Assembly: GCA_938010495.1 (NCBI GenBank)
Contig: CALLUT010000189.1
Span: forward strand, 1 to 8,072
Direction: 5' to 3'
DNA length: 8,072 nucleotides
Origin: Candidatus Absconditabacterales bacterium
Lineage (GTDB): Bacteria > Patescibacteria > JAEDAM01 > Absconditabacterales > Absconditicoccaceae
In this document: positions 1-6,873 of the stretch, one piece after another
How positions within the stretch are numbered: position 1 is the stretch's first letter
Layout of the letters: every line of letters begins with the position of its first letter
The notes under the pieces: generated by a model
Database searches by the model: none
Seen by the model: only the letters and a program-made list of their open reading frames with translations
What the model was told of the DNA's origin: nothing
Position numbers and translations under genes: made by a program

Positions 1-231
1 GCAGAAAAACATTATGAATGAGTTAAGAGAGTTATTTATGAAACAACCATGAGTGGTTGAAAATATTAGACGAGATTGTTTCCATTATAGGTTTCCAAAA
101 CACTATTTGATGAAGTAAAGACAGTAGTTTGAAAAATAATAATTACTGATATAGAAATTATAGAAAAGAAAGCTATTGGGACATTAATACAAAAAATTAG
201 TGAACTTCCTAGCGGGATTTGAGTAAGATAA
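1..231 (+). pseudogene. Possible decayed 3' end of a gene upstream of tex
   Basis: No intact gene is visible here. With UGA read as Gly, frame 1 is open from the window edge to a TAG at 67-69 (begins AEKHYEGVKRVIYETTMSG). Frame 3 then gives LKILDEIVSII over about 57-90, and frame 1 is open again from 91 to a TAA at 229-231 (ends KISELPSGIGVR). Joined, the three pieces read like one plausible protein tail with a frame change near 57 and a compensating change near 90. This could be a pseudogene, a pair of sequencing errors, or chance open frames in AT-rich DNA. I do not recognise the family. The minus strand holds no convincing frame. Confidence 0.25.
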
Positions 232-260
232 ATTTTATAAATAAATCACATTACCAATAC

Positions 261-2525
261 ATGAAAACACTTATGACCCTTCTCCAAGAAAAAACAGGAC
301 TTTCTGAAGATACAATCAAAAATATAATCGAGTTAATTAAAGAAGGAAATACTATTCCTTTTATAGCTCGTTATCGTAAAGAAATGACTTGATGAGCTAC
401 TGATACACAACTCCGTGATTTTGAGGAAGTCTACAACTATCAACAAAAACTTTTGGAAAGAAAAGTTGATATCATTCGTTTGTTAGAAGAAAAAGAAATC
501 ATCACTGATGAACTTCGTGATGCAGTAGCAAGAGCACAAACACTTTCTGCTTTGGAAGATATTTATCGTCCGTTTAAAGATAAAAAAAATACCAGAGCTA
601 CAAAAGCAATCACAAAAGGATTACAACCATTAGCTGATTTACTCTTAGCATGTGAACTTTCTATTGATGAGTTTAATAATAAAGCAAAAGAATTTATTAC
701 TGATACATGAGACGTCAAGACTACCGTTTCTTCACTTGAAGAGGCAATTCTTGGTGCTCAAGATATCGTTGCTGAAATAGTTGCTGATGATCCTAACCTT
801 CGTTCAACAATTAGAGAAAACCAGTCAAATACAGTTTCTTTATGAACGGCTCCGACAAAGAAATTTGAGGATAATAGTGTCTATGAAATATATAAAGATT
901 ATACAAAACCAATCAAAAATATTCCAAGTTATGCATATTTAGCAATCTCTCGTGCTGAAAAAGAAAAACAACTTCGTGTTAAAGTTTCATTTGATGAAGC
1001 AAAAAGTATTTGAGAATGAAAAAAGTCATTCATTCCACAATGAAGTTCAAACCTTGAAACAATTCTTTGAGATGCAATTATCGATGGTATTAAAAGACTC
1101 CTTCACCCTTCTTTAGAAAGAGAATACAGATCAGATAAAAATGCACAATCAGATCGTGAGGCAATCGAAATTTTTGGGAAAAACGTATGAGAACTCCTCC
1201 TCTCTTCTCCAGTAAGAAATAAAGTAATAATGTGATTTGATCCAGCGTATAGGACTTGATGTAAAATAGCAATCATTGATGAAACTGGTAAATACCTTGA
1301 ATCAACGGTTGTCTATCCAACTGACCCTCAAAACGATCTTGTATGAGCTACTAGCACTCTGCTTGCACTTATTAAAAAGTATAGTATTGGATTAATTTGT
1401 ATAGGAAATTGAACTGCATCACGTGAATCAGAAAGTTTTGTTGCTCAACTTATTAAAGACAATAACTTAGATACAAAATACCTTGTTGTTTCAGAAGCAT
1501 GAGCATCCGTCTATAGTGCTTCAAAGTTAGCAAATGAAGAATATCCAGATTTAGATGTAACAGTACGTGGTGCGATAAATATTGCTCAACGTGTACAAGA
1601 TCCACTAGCAACGTATGTGAAAATCGATCCAAAATCTCTTGGTGTATGACAATACCAGCATGACGTGGATCAAAAGCTTCTCAAAGAAAAACTAGATAAC
1701 TACATTGAAGATTCAGTAAATCGTGTGTGAGTTGATATCAATACTGCTTCATGGGCATTATTGCAACACATTGCATGACTATCAACAACTATGGCAAAAA
1801 ACATGGTAACCTGGAGAGAAGAAAATGGAACGTTTACAGGGAGAACTCAAATCAAAAAAGTAAAATGATTAGGTCCAAAAGCATTTGAACAATGTGCATG
1901 ATTTCTTCGTATTAACGCTGCAAAAGAACAACTTGATAGTACATGAGTGCATCCAGAATCATATAAAATCACTTATGAAATTTTAGAAAAAGAATGTTGA
2001 GTAAAAAAGAAAAAATTAGTACTCCCATTTGAATTTCCAAAGGAAAAATCACTTTCTAGTATTGCTCAACAATATAATATTTGACAAGAAACACTGCAAG
2101 ACATCGTTAAGGAGCTTGCTAATCCATGACTTGACCCTCGTGAAGAGTTTAATGAAGCATGATTCAAATCAGATGTGCTTACAATAGATGATTTGAAAGT
2201 GTGAATGAAACTTCAATGAATCGTAAGAAATATTGTTGATTTTGGAGCATTCGTTGATATTGGATTGAAGAATGATTGATTAGTTCATAAATCTCAACTC
2301 TCTGATACCTATATATCAAACCCCTTTGATGCGGTAAGTATCTGACAACAAATACAAGTAACTGTACTTGAGGTTGATATGAATCGTAAGAGGGTTTCAC
2401 TTTCTGCAAAAACATGAACAGCTACTGCAAAGAATGTTGTTAAAAAATCACCTAGAAAAGCTCAACAAAAAAAAGTTGTGAAAGAAGAACCAACACAACT
2501 AAAAGGAAATATAAATTTTAGTTAG
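261..2525 (+). CDS. tex: Tex, S1 RNA-binding transcription accessory protein
   Basis: This 754-residue protein is close to the usual Tex length (about 770 in E. coli). Tex is a cytoplasmic nucleic-acid-binding protein linked to transcription; its exact role is unsettled. Seen in order: the Tex N-terminal domain with [14 protein letters not shown] at residues 32-45; a YqgF/RNase H-like domain starting at IMGFDPAYRTG (about 323-333), followed by IGNGTASRE and VSEAGASVYSAS; helix-hairpin-helix segments near NRVGVDINTAS (487 onward) and VKGLGP; an S1 domain from [19 protein letters not shown] (about 650-722); and a Lys-rich tail. The gene contains about 29 in-frame UGA codons against about 17 GGN, nearly all at positions where Tex proteins have Gly. 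The ATG at 261 gives the standard N-terminus, although no Shine-Dalgarno sequence precedes it. The gene ends in TAG, 5 nt from the convergent stop of the DsbA-like gene. It is probably full-length and functional. Confidence 0.97.
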
Positions 2526-2530
2526 ACAAC

Positions 2531-3400
2531 TTAGTTATTAGCATCTAATAATGTTTGAACTATAGATTGAAAACTTTCTAAGGAACGAGCTCAAGATATA
2601 TTTTTGATTGCTCAAGATCTTACATCTATAACTACAGAACCTGGAGTTCATCTTATTCATAAATTGATTCATCGTTGTTTTTGTGTAAGTACTTTTTGTT
2701 CATTTTCTCAAGAAGAAGTACATGCTTCGATCAAATCAGGGTTTAATCAATGATCCGTTGCAGCGCGTTTAATAACAGACATGGTTGGCTGTAATCATCA
2801 TGCAAAAAGTGCAGATTTATGATTTATGTATGCATCAATTCATCATTGATCAAATGCGCATTCTGCTGACTCTGCTGCTTGTTGAGCTAACTTATGTCGT
2901 GATCATCATAGAGGAAACATTCATACTCAAGTACGTACTTCGCCAGGAAACAAATCATATTCTAATTTATCAAGTATAGCGTCATTGTGTTGTCTTTGAC
3001 AATAAGGACACTGAAAATCTATAAATTCGATAACAAGAATTGGAGCATCTTCGGATCAATGGAGATGAAAAACTCACTCCAAATTTTTAATGGTTTCAGT
3101 TCTCAATTGAGAATATCATTCTGGAATATTTTTTCATTCTAGTGATCAAATCAACTCTAGTGGTTTTGATTTCTCTTTGACGTAAGCAAGCAATGTAGTA
3201 ATCAAATCATAGTCTTCACTTACGTATCTATATTGATCAGCCAGTATTTCCAATTTATTTATAATCAACGAGGTTGCTTCTGGAGATCTTTTTAAAATAT
3301 TATCAATTCTTTGGTAAACTCAATTCAAATGAGGATATTGAGCAAATGAGATGTTTACAAATAAAAATAGTCAACAAAGAATAAGAAAGAGTTTTTTCAT
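2531..3400 (-). CDS. DsbA/Com1-like thiol:disulfide oxidoreductase, secreted
   Basis: This 289-residue protein probably makes or exchanges disulfides in proteins outside the cytoplasmic membrane. Residues 1-20 are a signal peptide ending NISFA before Gln21. An uncharacterised helical region (21-110) precedes a DsbA-type thioredoxin domain: strand ILVIEFIDFQ, then the active-site CPYC at 131-134, a helical insertion with LAQQAAESAECAFDQGG (171-187), and the cis-proline loop GIRGTPGSVVID at 248-259. These features match bacterial DsbA-like or BdbD proteins. A third Cys (181) and a fourth (227) lie in the helical insertion. Of 24 glycines, 22 are UGA. The start is the first ATG of the frame and directly begins the signal peptide; no Shine-Dalgarno is present. 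The gene follows the cupredoxin gene by 84 nt on the same strand and may be co-transcribed with it. Its partner reductase or oxidase (a DsbB or VKOR type) is not in this window. Confidence 0.95.
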
Positions 3401-3408
3401 TCGTAAAA

Positions 3409-3414
3409 ATTATA
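3409..3414 (-). promoter_or_regulatory. Possible -10 box of the DsbA-like gene
   Basis: The minus strand reads TATAAT here, 8 nt before the ATG at 3400. A start site about 7 nt downstream would fall almost on the start codon and give a leaderless or near-leaderless mRNA. No clear -35 box is present at the right distance, and the DNA is AT-rich, so this may be chance. Confidence 0.25.
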
Positions 3415-3466
3415 ATCTAAATTAAATACATCATACGCATTTCTATCAAATATTAAGCTCAAAATT

Positions 3467-3485
3467 ATAGATAAAAATTATCTAT
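3467..3485 (-). other. Short AT hairpin just after the cupredoxin stop
   Basis: TAGATAA and TTATCTA form an inverted repeat with a 3-nt loop; one further A-T pair uses the last base of the stop codon. On the minus strand it lies directly behind the cupredoxin stop. It contains one G-C pair and no clean U run follows, so it is at most a weak terminator or a processing or attenuation site between the cupredoxin and DsbA-like genes. Confidence 0.3.
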
Positions 3486-3937
3486 TATGCTTCAATAAGA
3501 AGAGATCATTGCTTCATTTCCATTCAATTACAAACGAAGTCATATTCTCAAGGTGCTAAGTTTTTTACATTATATGTAATTTTTGTTCCTTCTATTATAG
3601 GTTTTGGTGTCGGATCTACTTTCGGCATTTTTATTGTAGACATACATCATAGTCAATCTGATTCTGGAGTAATTTCCAAAGTGTATTCTTCTCAAGCTTT
3701 TAATACAGTTCTGATCGGTACAAGACTAGATCAGTTATGAGAAAGTATTACTGTTTTGTTTCCATTTTCATCAATTTCTATATCTGGTGCTACTAAGTTT
3801 TCATCAGCTTCAGCATACAGTTGTTCTATATTTTCTTCATGCATTCAATGATGCATATGCATAAATACATTAAATCCTACTCATATAAACAATCAAACAA
3901 CTGCTAGTCATACTATAATTCAAATATCTTTTTTCAT
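3485..3937 (-). CDS. Membrane-anchored cupredoxin-like protein, probable copper binder
   Basis: This is a 150-residue protein. Residues 5-25 form one transmembrane helix that anchors the rest outside the cell membrane. Directly behind it is a His/Met cluster, MHMHHGMH (26-33), suited to copper capture. The remaining 100 residues resemble the single-domain cupredoxin family seen in EfeO-type proteins and copper-ATPase-associated domains. That family typically has an early Cys where classical blue-copper proteins have His, and a late C-G-M-x-M type motif. Here these are Cys98 (GLGCMSTIKMP) and CNGMEM at 136-141, followed by a final strand GSLLIEA. Metal binding is inferred from these residues. 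Twelve of 15 glycines are UGA. Upstream lie a good promoter and no Shine-Dalgarno; downstream is the DsbA-like gene. Copper handling or electron transfer beside a thiol oxidase would make sense because copper can catalyse thiol oxidation, but this link is an inference. Confidence 0.92.
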
Positions 3938-3950
3938 ATTTTTCACAATA

Positions 3951-3979
3951 ATTAAATAACTAAGTTATATAAGTTTCAA
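3951..3979 (-). promoter_or_regulatory. Sigma70-type promoter of the cupredoxin gene
   Basis: On the minus strand TTGAAA (3979-3974) and TTTAAT (3956-3951) are separated by exactly 17 nt. The expected start site lies 6-8 nt before the ATG at 3937, so the transcript would have almost no leader. It sits between the terminator of the upstream gene and the cupredoxin start, where a promoter is needed. Confidence 0.5.
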
Positions 3980-4006
3980 TTATAATTACAATTTTTTTAC
4001 AAAAAT

Positions 4007-4038
4007 AAAAAGATACCAGTCTGAACCGATATCTTTTT
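4007..4038 (-). terminator. Rho-independent terminator of the UGA-free gene
   Basis: As minus-strand RNA this forms a 13-bp stem (AAAAAGAUAUCGG with CUGGUAUCUUUUU) closed by a 6-nt loop. The stem contains two G-U wobbles and is followed by a U-rich tail (UUUUUAUUUUU including the stem end). The same positions on the plus strand would be A-C mismatches, so the structure is built for minus-strand transcription. It begins 22 nt after the stop codon at 4061. Confidence 0.75.
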
Positions 4039-4060
4039 TTACTAGGTATTAAGGAATAGG

Positions 4061-4852
4061 TTATAATAAATACTTAAAACCTACTGTAAACGCTACATTA
4101 TCATGTCCTCTTTTACTATTATTGCCTAAGGCTAATAAATCTAGATGATAAGACAATGACCCTCTTGCTGATATTTTGTCAGTAAGAGCATACTCTAGTG
4201 TTGTTCCCAACTTGAATAAGATGGTTCTACTATTACCTACAACAATGTTTTGGTTAACCAAAGTGTTGTATTGATCCGACATGGTTTTTGCCATCTGGGA
4301 ATCGACTGCAAATTTTTGAAATTGTTCTTCAATGTTTTGTGAATAACTGGTTTCAACAATTTTCTTAGTAAATTTTGTATCTTTCTCTAATACAATACCA
4401 CCAAGAGCAGTAATCTTGAATTTAGTTGAATCGGAATTTGTAAGTGGCATCTTTGCGACTAATGATGTCCTGAATACTCTGGGACCAAAAGTAAAACCTA
4501 AATATGCACCTTCCAACTTTCCTAATTTACCTTCGAAGAGATTATAGCCAAAACTTGCTGAGACAAATGATCTTAATCCGTTATCACCAAATTCAATATT
4601 TGGATCAACAACAAGGTTGAATGTATCAGTAGCATGTAAATCTCTTAGATTCCAAGCCTGTGATGCTAATGCAATTTCACTCACTTCAGCTAAATTACCT
4701 TTCTTTCCATGTTGAAATTGAGCATTATACTCAATCGAGAAATCATCTGGGATGAGAAAAGCTAGATTTGTTTTAGTAGAATCTAAAGACTGAGCTTTAG
4801 TTACATTGGTAAAAGCAAGAACCAGGATCAAAATTGTTAGTAAATTCTTCAT
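4061..4852 (-). CDS. Secreted, probable outer-membrane beta-barrel protein without UGA codons; likely foreign
   Basis: This 263-residue protein is not assignable to a named family. It starts with a signal peptide (MKNLLTILILVLAFTNVTKA, then Gln-Ser), a style common in Bacteroidota. The mature part alternates polar and hydrophobic residues in short strands (SFVSASFGYNLF, GAYLGFTFGPRVFR, FKITALGGIVLE, TLEYALTDKISARGSLSYHL) and ends in FTVGFKYLL, as expected for the last strand of an outer-membrane barrel. A more polar segment around 160-205 may be a loop or helix. All 18 glycines are GGN and none is UGA, unlike every other intact gene here, so it reads the same in the standard code. ATG at 4852 fits the signal peptide; a TTG at 4870 in the same frame is less likely. 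It has its own promoter region and terminator. Recent transfer from a standard-code donor is the favoured reading; a misassembled insert is the alternative. Absconditabacteria and Gracilibacteria are thought to lack an outer membrane, so its location is puzzling. Confidence 0.85.
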   Translation of the reverse strand: MKNLLTILILVLAFTNVTKAQSLDSTKTNLAFLIPDDFSIEYNAQFQHGKKGNLAEVSEIALASQAWNLRDLHATDTFNLVVDPNIEFGDNGLRSFVSASFGYNLFEGKLGKLEGAYLGFTFGPRVFRTSLVAKMPLTNSDSTKFKITALGGIVLEKDTKFTKKIVETSYSQNIEEQFQKFAVDSQMAKTMSDQYNTLVNQNIVVGNSRTILFKLGTTLEYALTDKISARGSLSYHLDLLALGNNSKRGHDNVAFTVGFKYLL

Positions 4853-4906
4853 AATGCGTTTTTTTTTCAATTTTCGTTATGTATCGCCTTTATTGACAAA
4901 TACAAA

Positions 4907-4937
4907 ATTATATTAATAATATATTATTAAATTACAA
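4907..4937 (-). promoter_or_regulatory. Possible promoter with an 18-bp AT palindrome as its spacer
   Basis: On the minus strand TTGTAA (4937-4932) and TATAAT (4912-4907) are 19 nt apart, about 55 nt upstream of the ATG at 4852. The spacer is filled by a perfect palindrome, TTAATAATATATTATTAA (4913-4930), which could be an operator or a weak terminator for the DedA gene ending at 4960. The overlapping TAATTTTG (4910-4903) also fits the TAnnTTTG -7 box of Bacteroidota promoters, but no matching -33 box is at the usual distance. The whole stretch is A/T, so chance matches are easy. Confidence 0.3.
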
Positions 4938-4959
4938 GAGAAACTTGACATTTTTATAA

Positions 4960-5547
4960 TTAAAGATGTTTTTGTATATAGGAAAAAATAGTTTCTGATC
5001 ATACTATAATAACAAGCATATATACTGTAGTTGCAAGCATGCTAATGATAATAAAGGGAACATATTTTATACGACTCATTCATGCAATAAAATTTATAAG
5101 ATCTTCTAGATAGAAAAAAAGAATACGGAATGATAAAAATTCCTTTCGATTACAAATAGTATGAACCATTTTATGAGCTTTCTTGGTTGCTTTTTTTCAT
5201 CAGAATCGATGTATAACTGTTTCTCAATATCTCTTTCATAAAAAATACGCTAGACTAATTCATAAGAAGTTTCATAGACTCAACCAAAAGATACTTGCTG
5301 ATAAAGGTAATAATGTTCAAGCAAGTATATATATGATTCATCATGATAATGGTGCAAAAATAACCGTTGCCATTTTTGCGACAACTAGAAAAATAATCGA
5401 AACAATATAATGTGTTTCAAATATCGATTCTACATAACTTGATTCAAAAAGAATTTGTAAAAGATACACACTAAAAATAAATAGTGCTATAGTTAAAAAT
5501 AACTTCAGTAATTTACTTTTTCTTATGTTTCTTTTCTTTTTTATCAT
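4960..5547 (-). CDS. DedA/VTT-domain (SNARE-associated) membrane protein
   Basis: This 195-residue integral membrane protein has the usual DedA/TVP38 length. After a Lys-rich cytoplasmic start (MIKKKRNIRKSK), helix 1 spans about 14-34 and helix 2 about 47-64. The VTT core then follows: APLSGG (65-70), a glycine-rich helix LGNFLGISLAYFLGKRYGE (91-109), and FRILFFYLEDLINFIAGMS (140-158), which keeps the Arg, Asp, Asn and Ala-Gly pattern of the family. A last helix covers about 163-183. Members move or scramble phospholipids or affect membrane energetics; the substrate here is unknown. All 11 glycines are UGA. ATG at 5547 is chosen over an in-frame TTG at 5610 because it begins directly before helix 1. 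The minus strand reads GAGG 11 nt upstream, the only Shine-Dalgarno-like signal in the window. The start lies inside the end of the previous gene (35-nt overlap), suggesting translational coupling. It is the last gene of the cluster. Confidence 0.93.
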
Positions 5548-5938
5548 TGTAATTTCAACCTCAGGACAATGCACCAAAACATTGGTATGATAAATTACAA
5601 AGAACTGCAAAATGTATTAACAGTAATACAATATACACACTGAGCATTTCATTTCACATTACTCAAGTACCTATTCAAACCATTGTATTGAAAAAGAGAA
5701 TCATAAATGACAGCAATACAACAATATACAATGCTTCTTTTTCACGAAGAATAAACAACGCACTCATTAAACAGATAGTCAGAGAAAGAAATACTCCAGA
5801 CAGTGAATTGGTTAGAAAAAATTCATATGGAGATGATGATCAATACATTGTAAATGAAAATACAATGCATGTAATATAAATTAAACAGATGAATAGAATT
5901 GAACTAGTCACCCAAGCTGGATAGTGAGGTTTTTTCAT
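5513..5938 (-). CDS. Four-helix membrane protein of unknown family
   Basis: I do not recognise this 141-residue protein. It has four hydrophobic segments: about 10-31, 40-64, 69-95 and 98-120. A short N-terminus (MKKPHYPAW) precedes them, and a strongly basic tail (DKKEKKHKKK) should stay in the cytoplasm with the N-terminus. Ten glycines, six as UGA, include a GGG just before the tail. Stop codons of the standard code break it into pieces, so it is easily missed. Its last 35 nt overlap the start of the DedA gene in another frame; both proteins are Lys-rich there because the shared DNA is A-rich on the coding strand. It begins 20 nt after the small basic-protein gene. Position and overlap suggest it works with the DedA protein in the membrane, but that is inference. 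No conserved catalytic motif is visible. Confidence 0.88.
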
Positions 5939-5958
5939 AAAAAACAATAAATAATAAA

Positions 5959-6324
5959 TTACTTTCAGTACTTTTTTCTCTTATAGCTTTTTTGATTTCT
6001 TAGCTTTTGAAGACGATTTAACTTAGTCATATGCTTAGACCTCATGTCTTCTAGATCGAAATTTCATTGTAATGTATTTCATAATTCATTAACGTATTTT
6101 CTCATTTCACTATGATATTCAGTATCTAAGTATACCTTTCATAACTTATCTAATTTTCATTTCAGTATTCAATACCTATTTATCAGTTGTTGCTTAGTAG
6201 TAGTCTGATCACGAAACATTCTAAAACAACTCTTCGTTATTTTTTCGAGAATATTTATGCATTTTTGACGATGGTATTTAGCTAAGTCTTTTTGACTAAG
6301 TCAGTATGGATTTTCTTTTGTCAT
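5959..6324 (-). CDS. Small basic, probably helical protein of unknown family
   Basis: I do not recognise this 121-residue protein. It is rich in Lys, Arg, Gln and Leu, and without a signal peptide or membrane segment, so it is probably cytoplasmic. The whole length looks helical, with coiled-coil-like stretches around 20-35 and 45-62, and a very basic C-terminus (KLNRLQKLRNQKSYKRKKYGK). Such a tail would suit binding to nucleic acid or to the inner face of the membrane. All seven glycines are UGA, which supports a native gene. The ATG at 6324 is preceded immediately by an in-frame TAA, so the frame cannot begin further upstream. It follows the DinB-like gene by 18 nt and precedes the membrane-protein gene by 20 nt, so all are probably on one transcript. 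Confidence 0.82.
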
Positions 6325-6342
6325 TTATCAATATATATAAAT

Positions 6343-6849
6343 TTACATAGATCAATCCATTCATACCCAAAGATTCATAGTATTTAAGTCACTCATTCAA
6401 AGTCCATTTTTCATATAGTGAAATAATTGCATACGATATGCTGGATAATTCTTGAAAAGGATATTCATAAAATATGTCTTTATTGGTAATGGGTTTCACA
6501 TACCAAATAAATCAACTACTTCATTTAACGTTTCATCAGAAGCACCTTCAAGATAAGCAGTAACATATGCATATTGTTCATCCATGATTGATACAAAGTC
6601 ATTAATCATATCTTTTGACTCTGATGCTTCTTTAAGTTCTTTTCCTTTTTCTCACATTGACCCTTTTGTTTCTAACATCGCTGTCATAGTAAAAGTCATA
6701 CGACTCATATATTCCAATAATTCCTTGAGTGATCTTTGATGTTCATTTGGTTTGTAATCCAAATTTTCAGCAGTCAACTTACTGTGAAGATGCTTAATAA
6801 TATGGTGTTCTACAGCAATTGAGTCAAGAATTTCTTTTCTATTAAACAT
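6343..6849 (-). CDS. DinB-like four-helix-bundle protein
   Basis: This 168-residue protein has the length and N-terminal pattern of the DinB/YfiT-like superfamily: EHHIIKHLHSKLTAENLDYKPNE at 14-36, followed by RSLKELLEYMS (39-49), matching the recurrent 'hl, lt, ldykP, rSl elL yls' layout of small DinB proteins. The C-terminal half contains YPAYRMQLFHYMKNGLG (135-151), where metal-binding members have an H-x-x-x-H-R-x-Q type motif. The Arg and Gln remain but the histidines are gone, and no His is seen in helix 2. Metal-dependent thiol-transferase activity is therefore doubtful. Other His residues (15, 16, 20, 22, 37) do not sit in the usual positions. Glycines are half UGA, half GGN. It has no signal peptide and is likely cytoplasmic. 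It starts 24 nt after the SOUL gene in a pure A/T-rich spacer without Shine-Dalgarno. Family assignment is by pattern only. Confidence 0.82.
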
Positions 6850-6873
6850 AAATATATAACAAAATATAAAATA

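Noticed and set aside
236..241. TATAAA as a -10 box for tex
   Set aside because: No -35 box at a suitable distance, and similar A/T hexamers occur throughout the region.
1090..2415. Two minus-strand open frames inside tex
   Set aside because: They are antisense to the conserved RNase H-like and S1 domains of tex and have no coding signals of their own.
261..2525. Mycoplasma-type code (UGA as Trp)
   Set aside because: UGA positions align with conserved glycines of Tex, DsbA, DedA and SOUL, and UGG is used separately.
2785..2979. Plus-strand open frame inside the DsbA-like gene
   Set aside because: It covers the region antisense to the helical insertion and cis-Pro side of the DsbA domain and has no coding signals.
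3984..4936. AATTACA direct repeats flanking the UGA-free gene as a target-site duplication
   Set aside because: Seven A/T-rich bases at 3984-3990 and 4930-4936 are expected by chance here, and no inverted repeats or transposase accompany them.
5183..5410. Plus-strand open frame inside the DedA gene
   Set aside because: Antisense to a recognised family; no independent support.
5688..5879. Open frame on the plus strand opposite the four-helix membrane gene
   Set aside because: It starts with TTG, has no promoter or ribosome site, and lies entirely antisense to a UGA-containing ORF with clear membrane helices.
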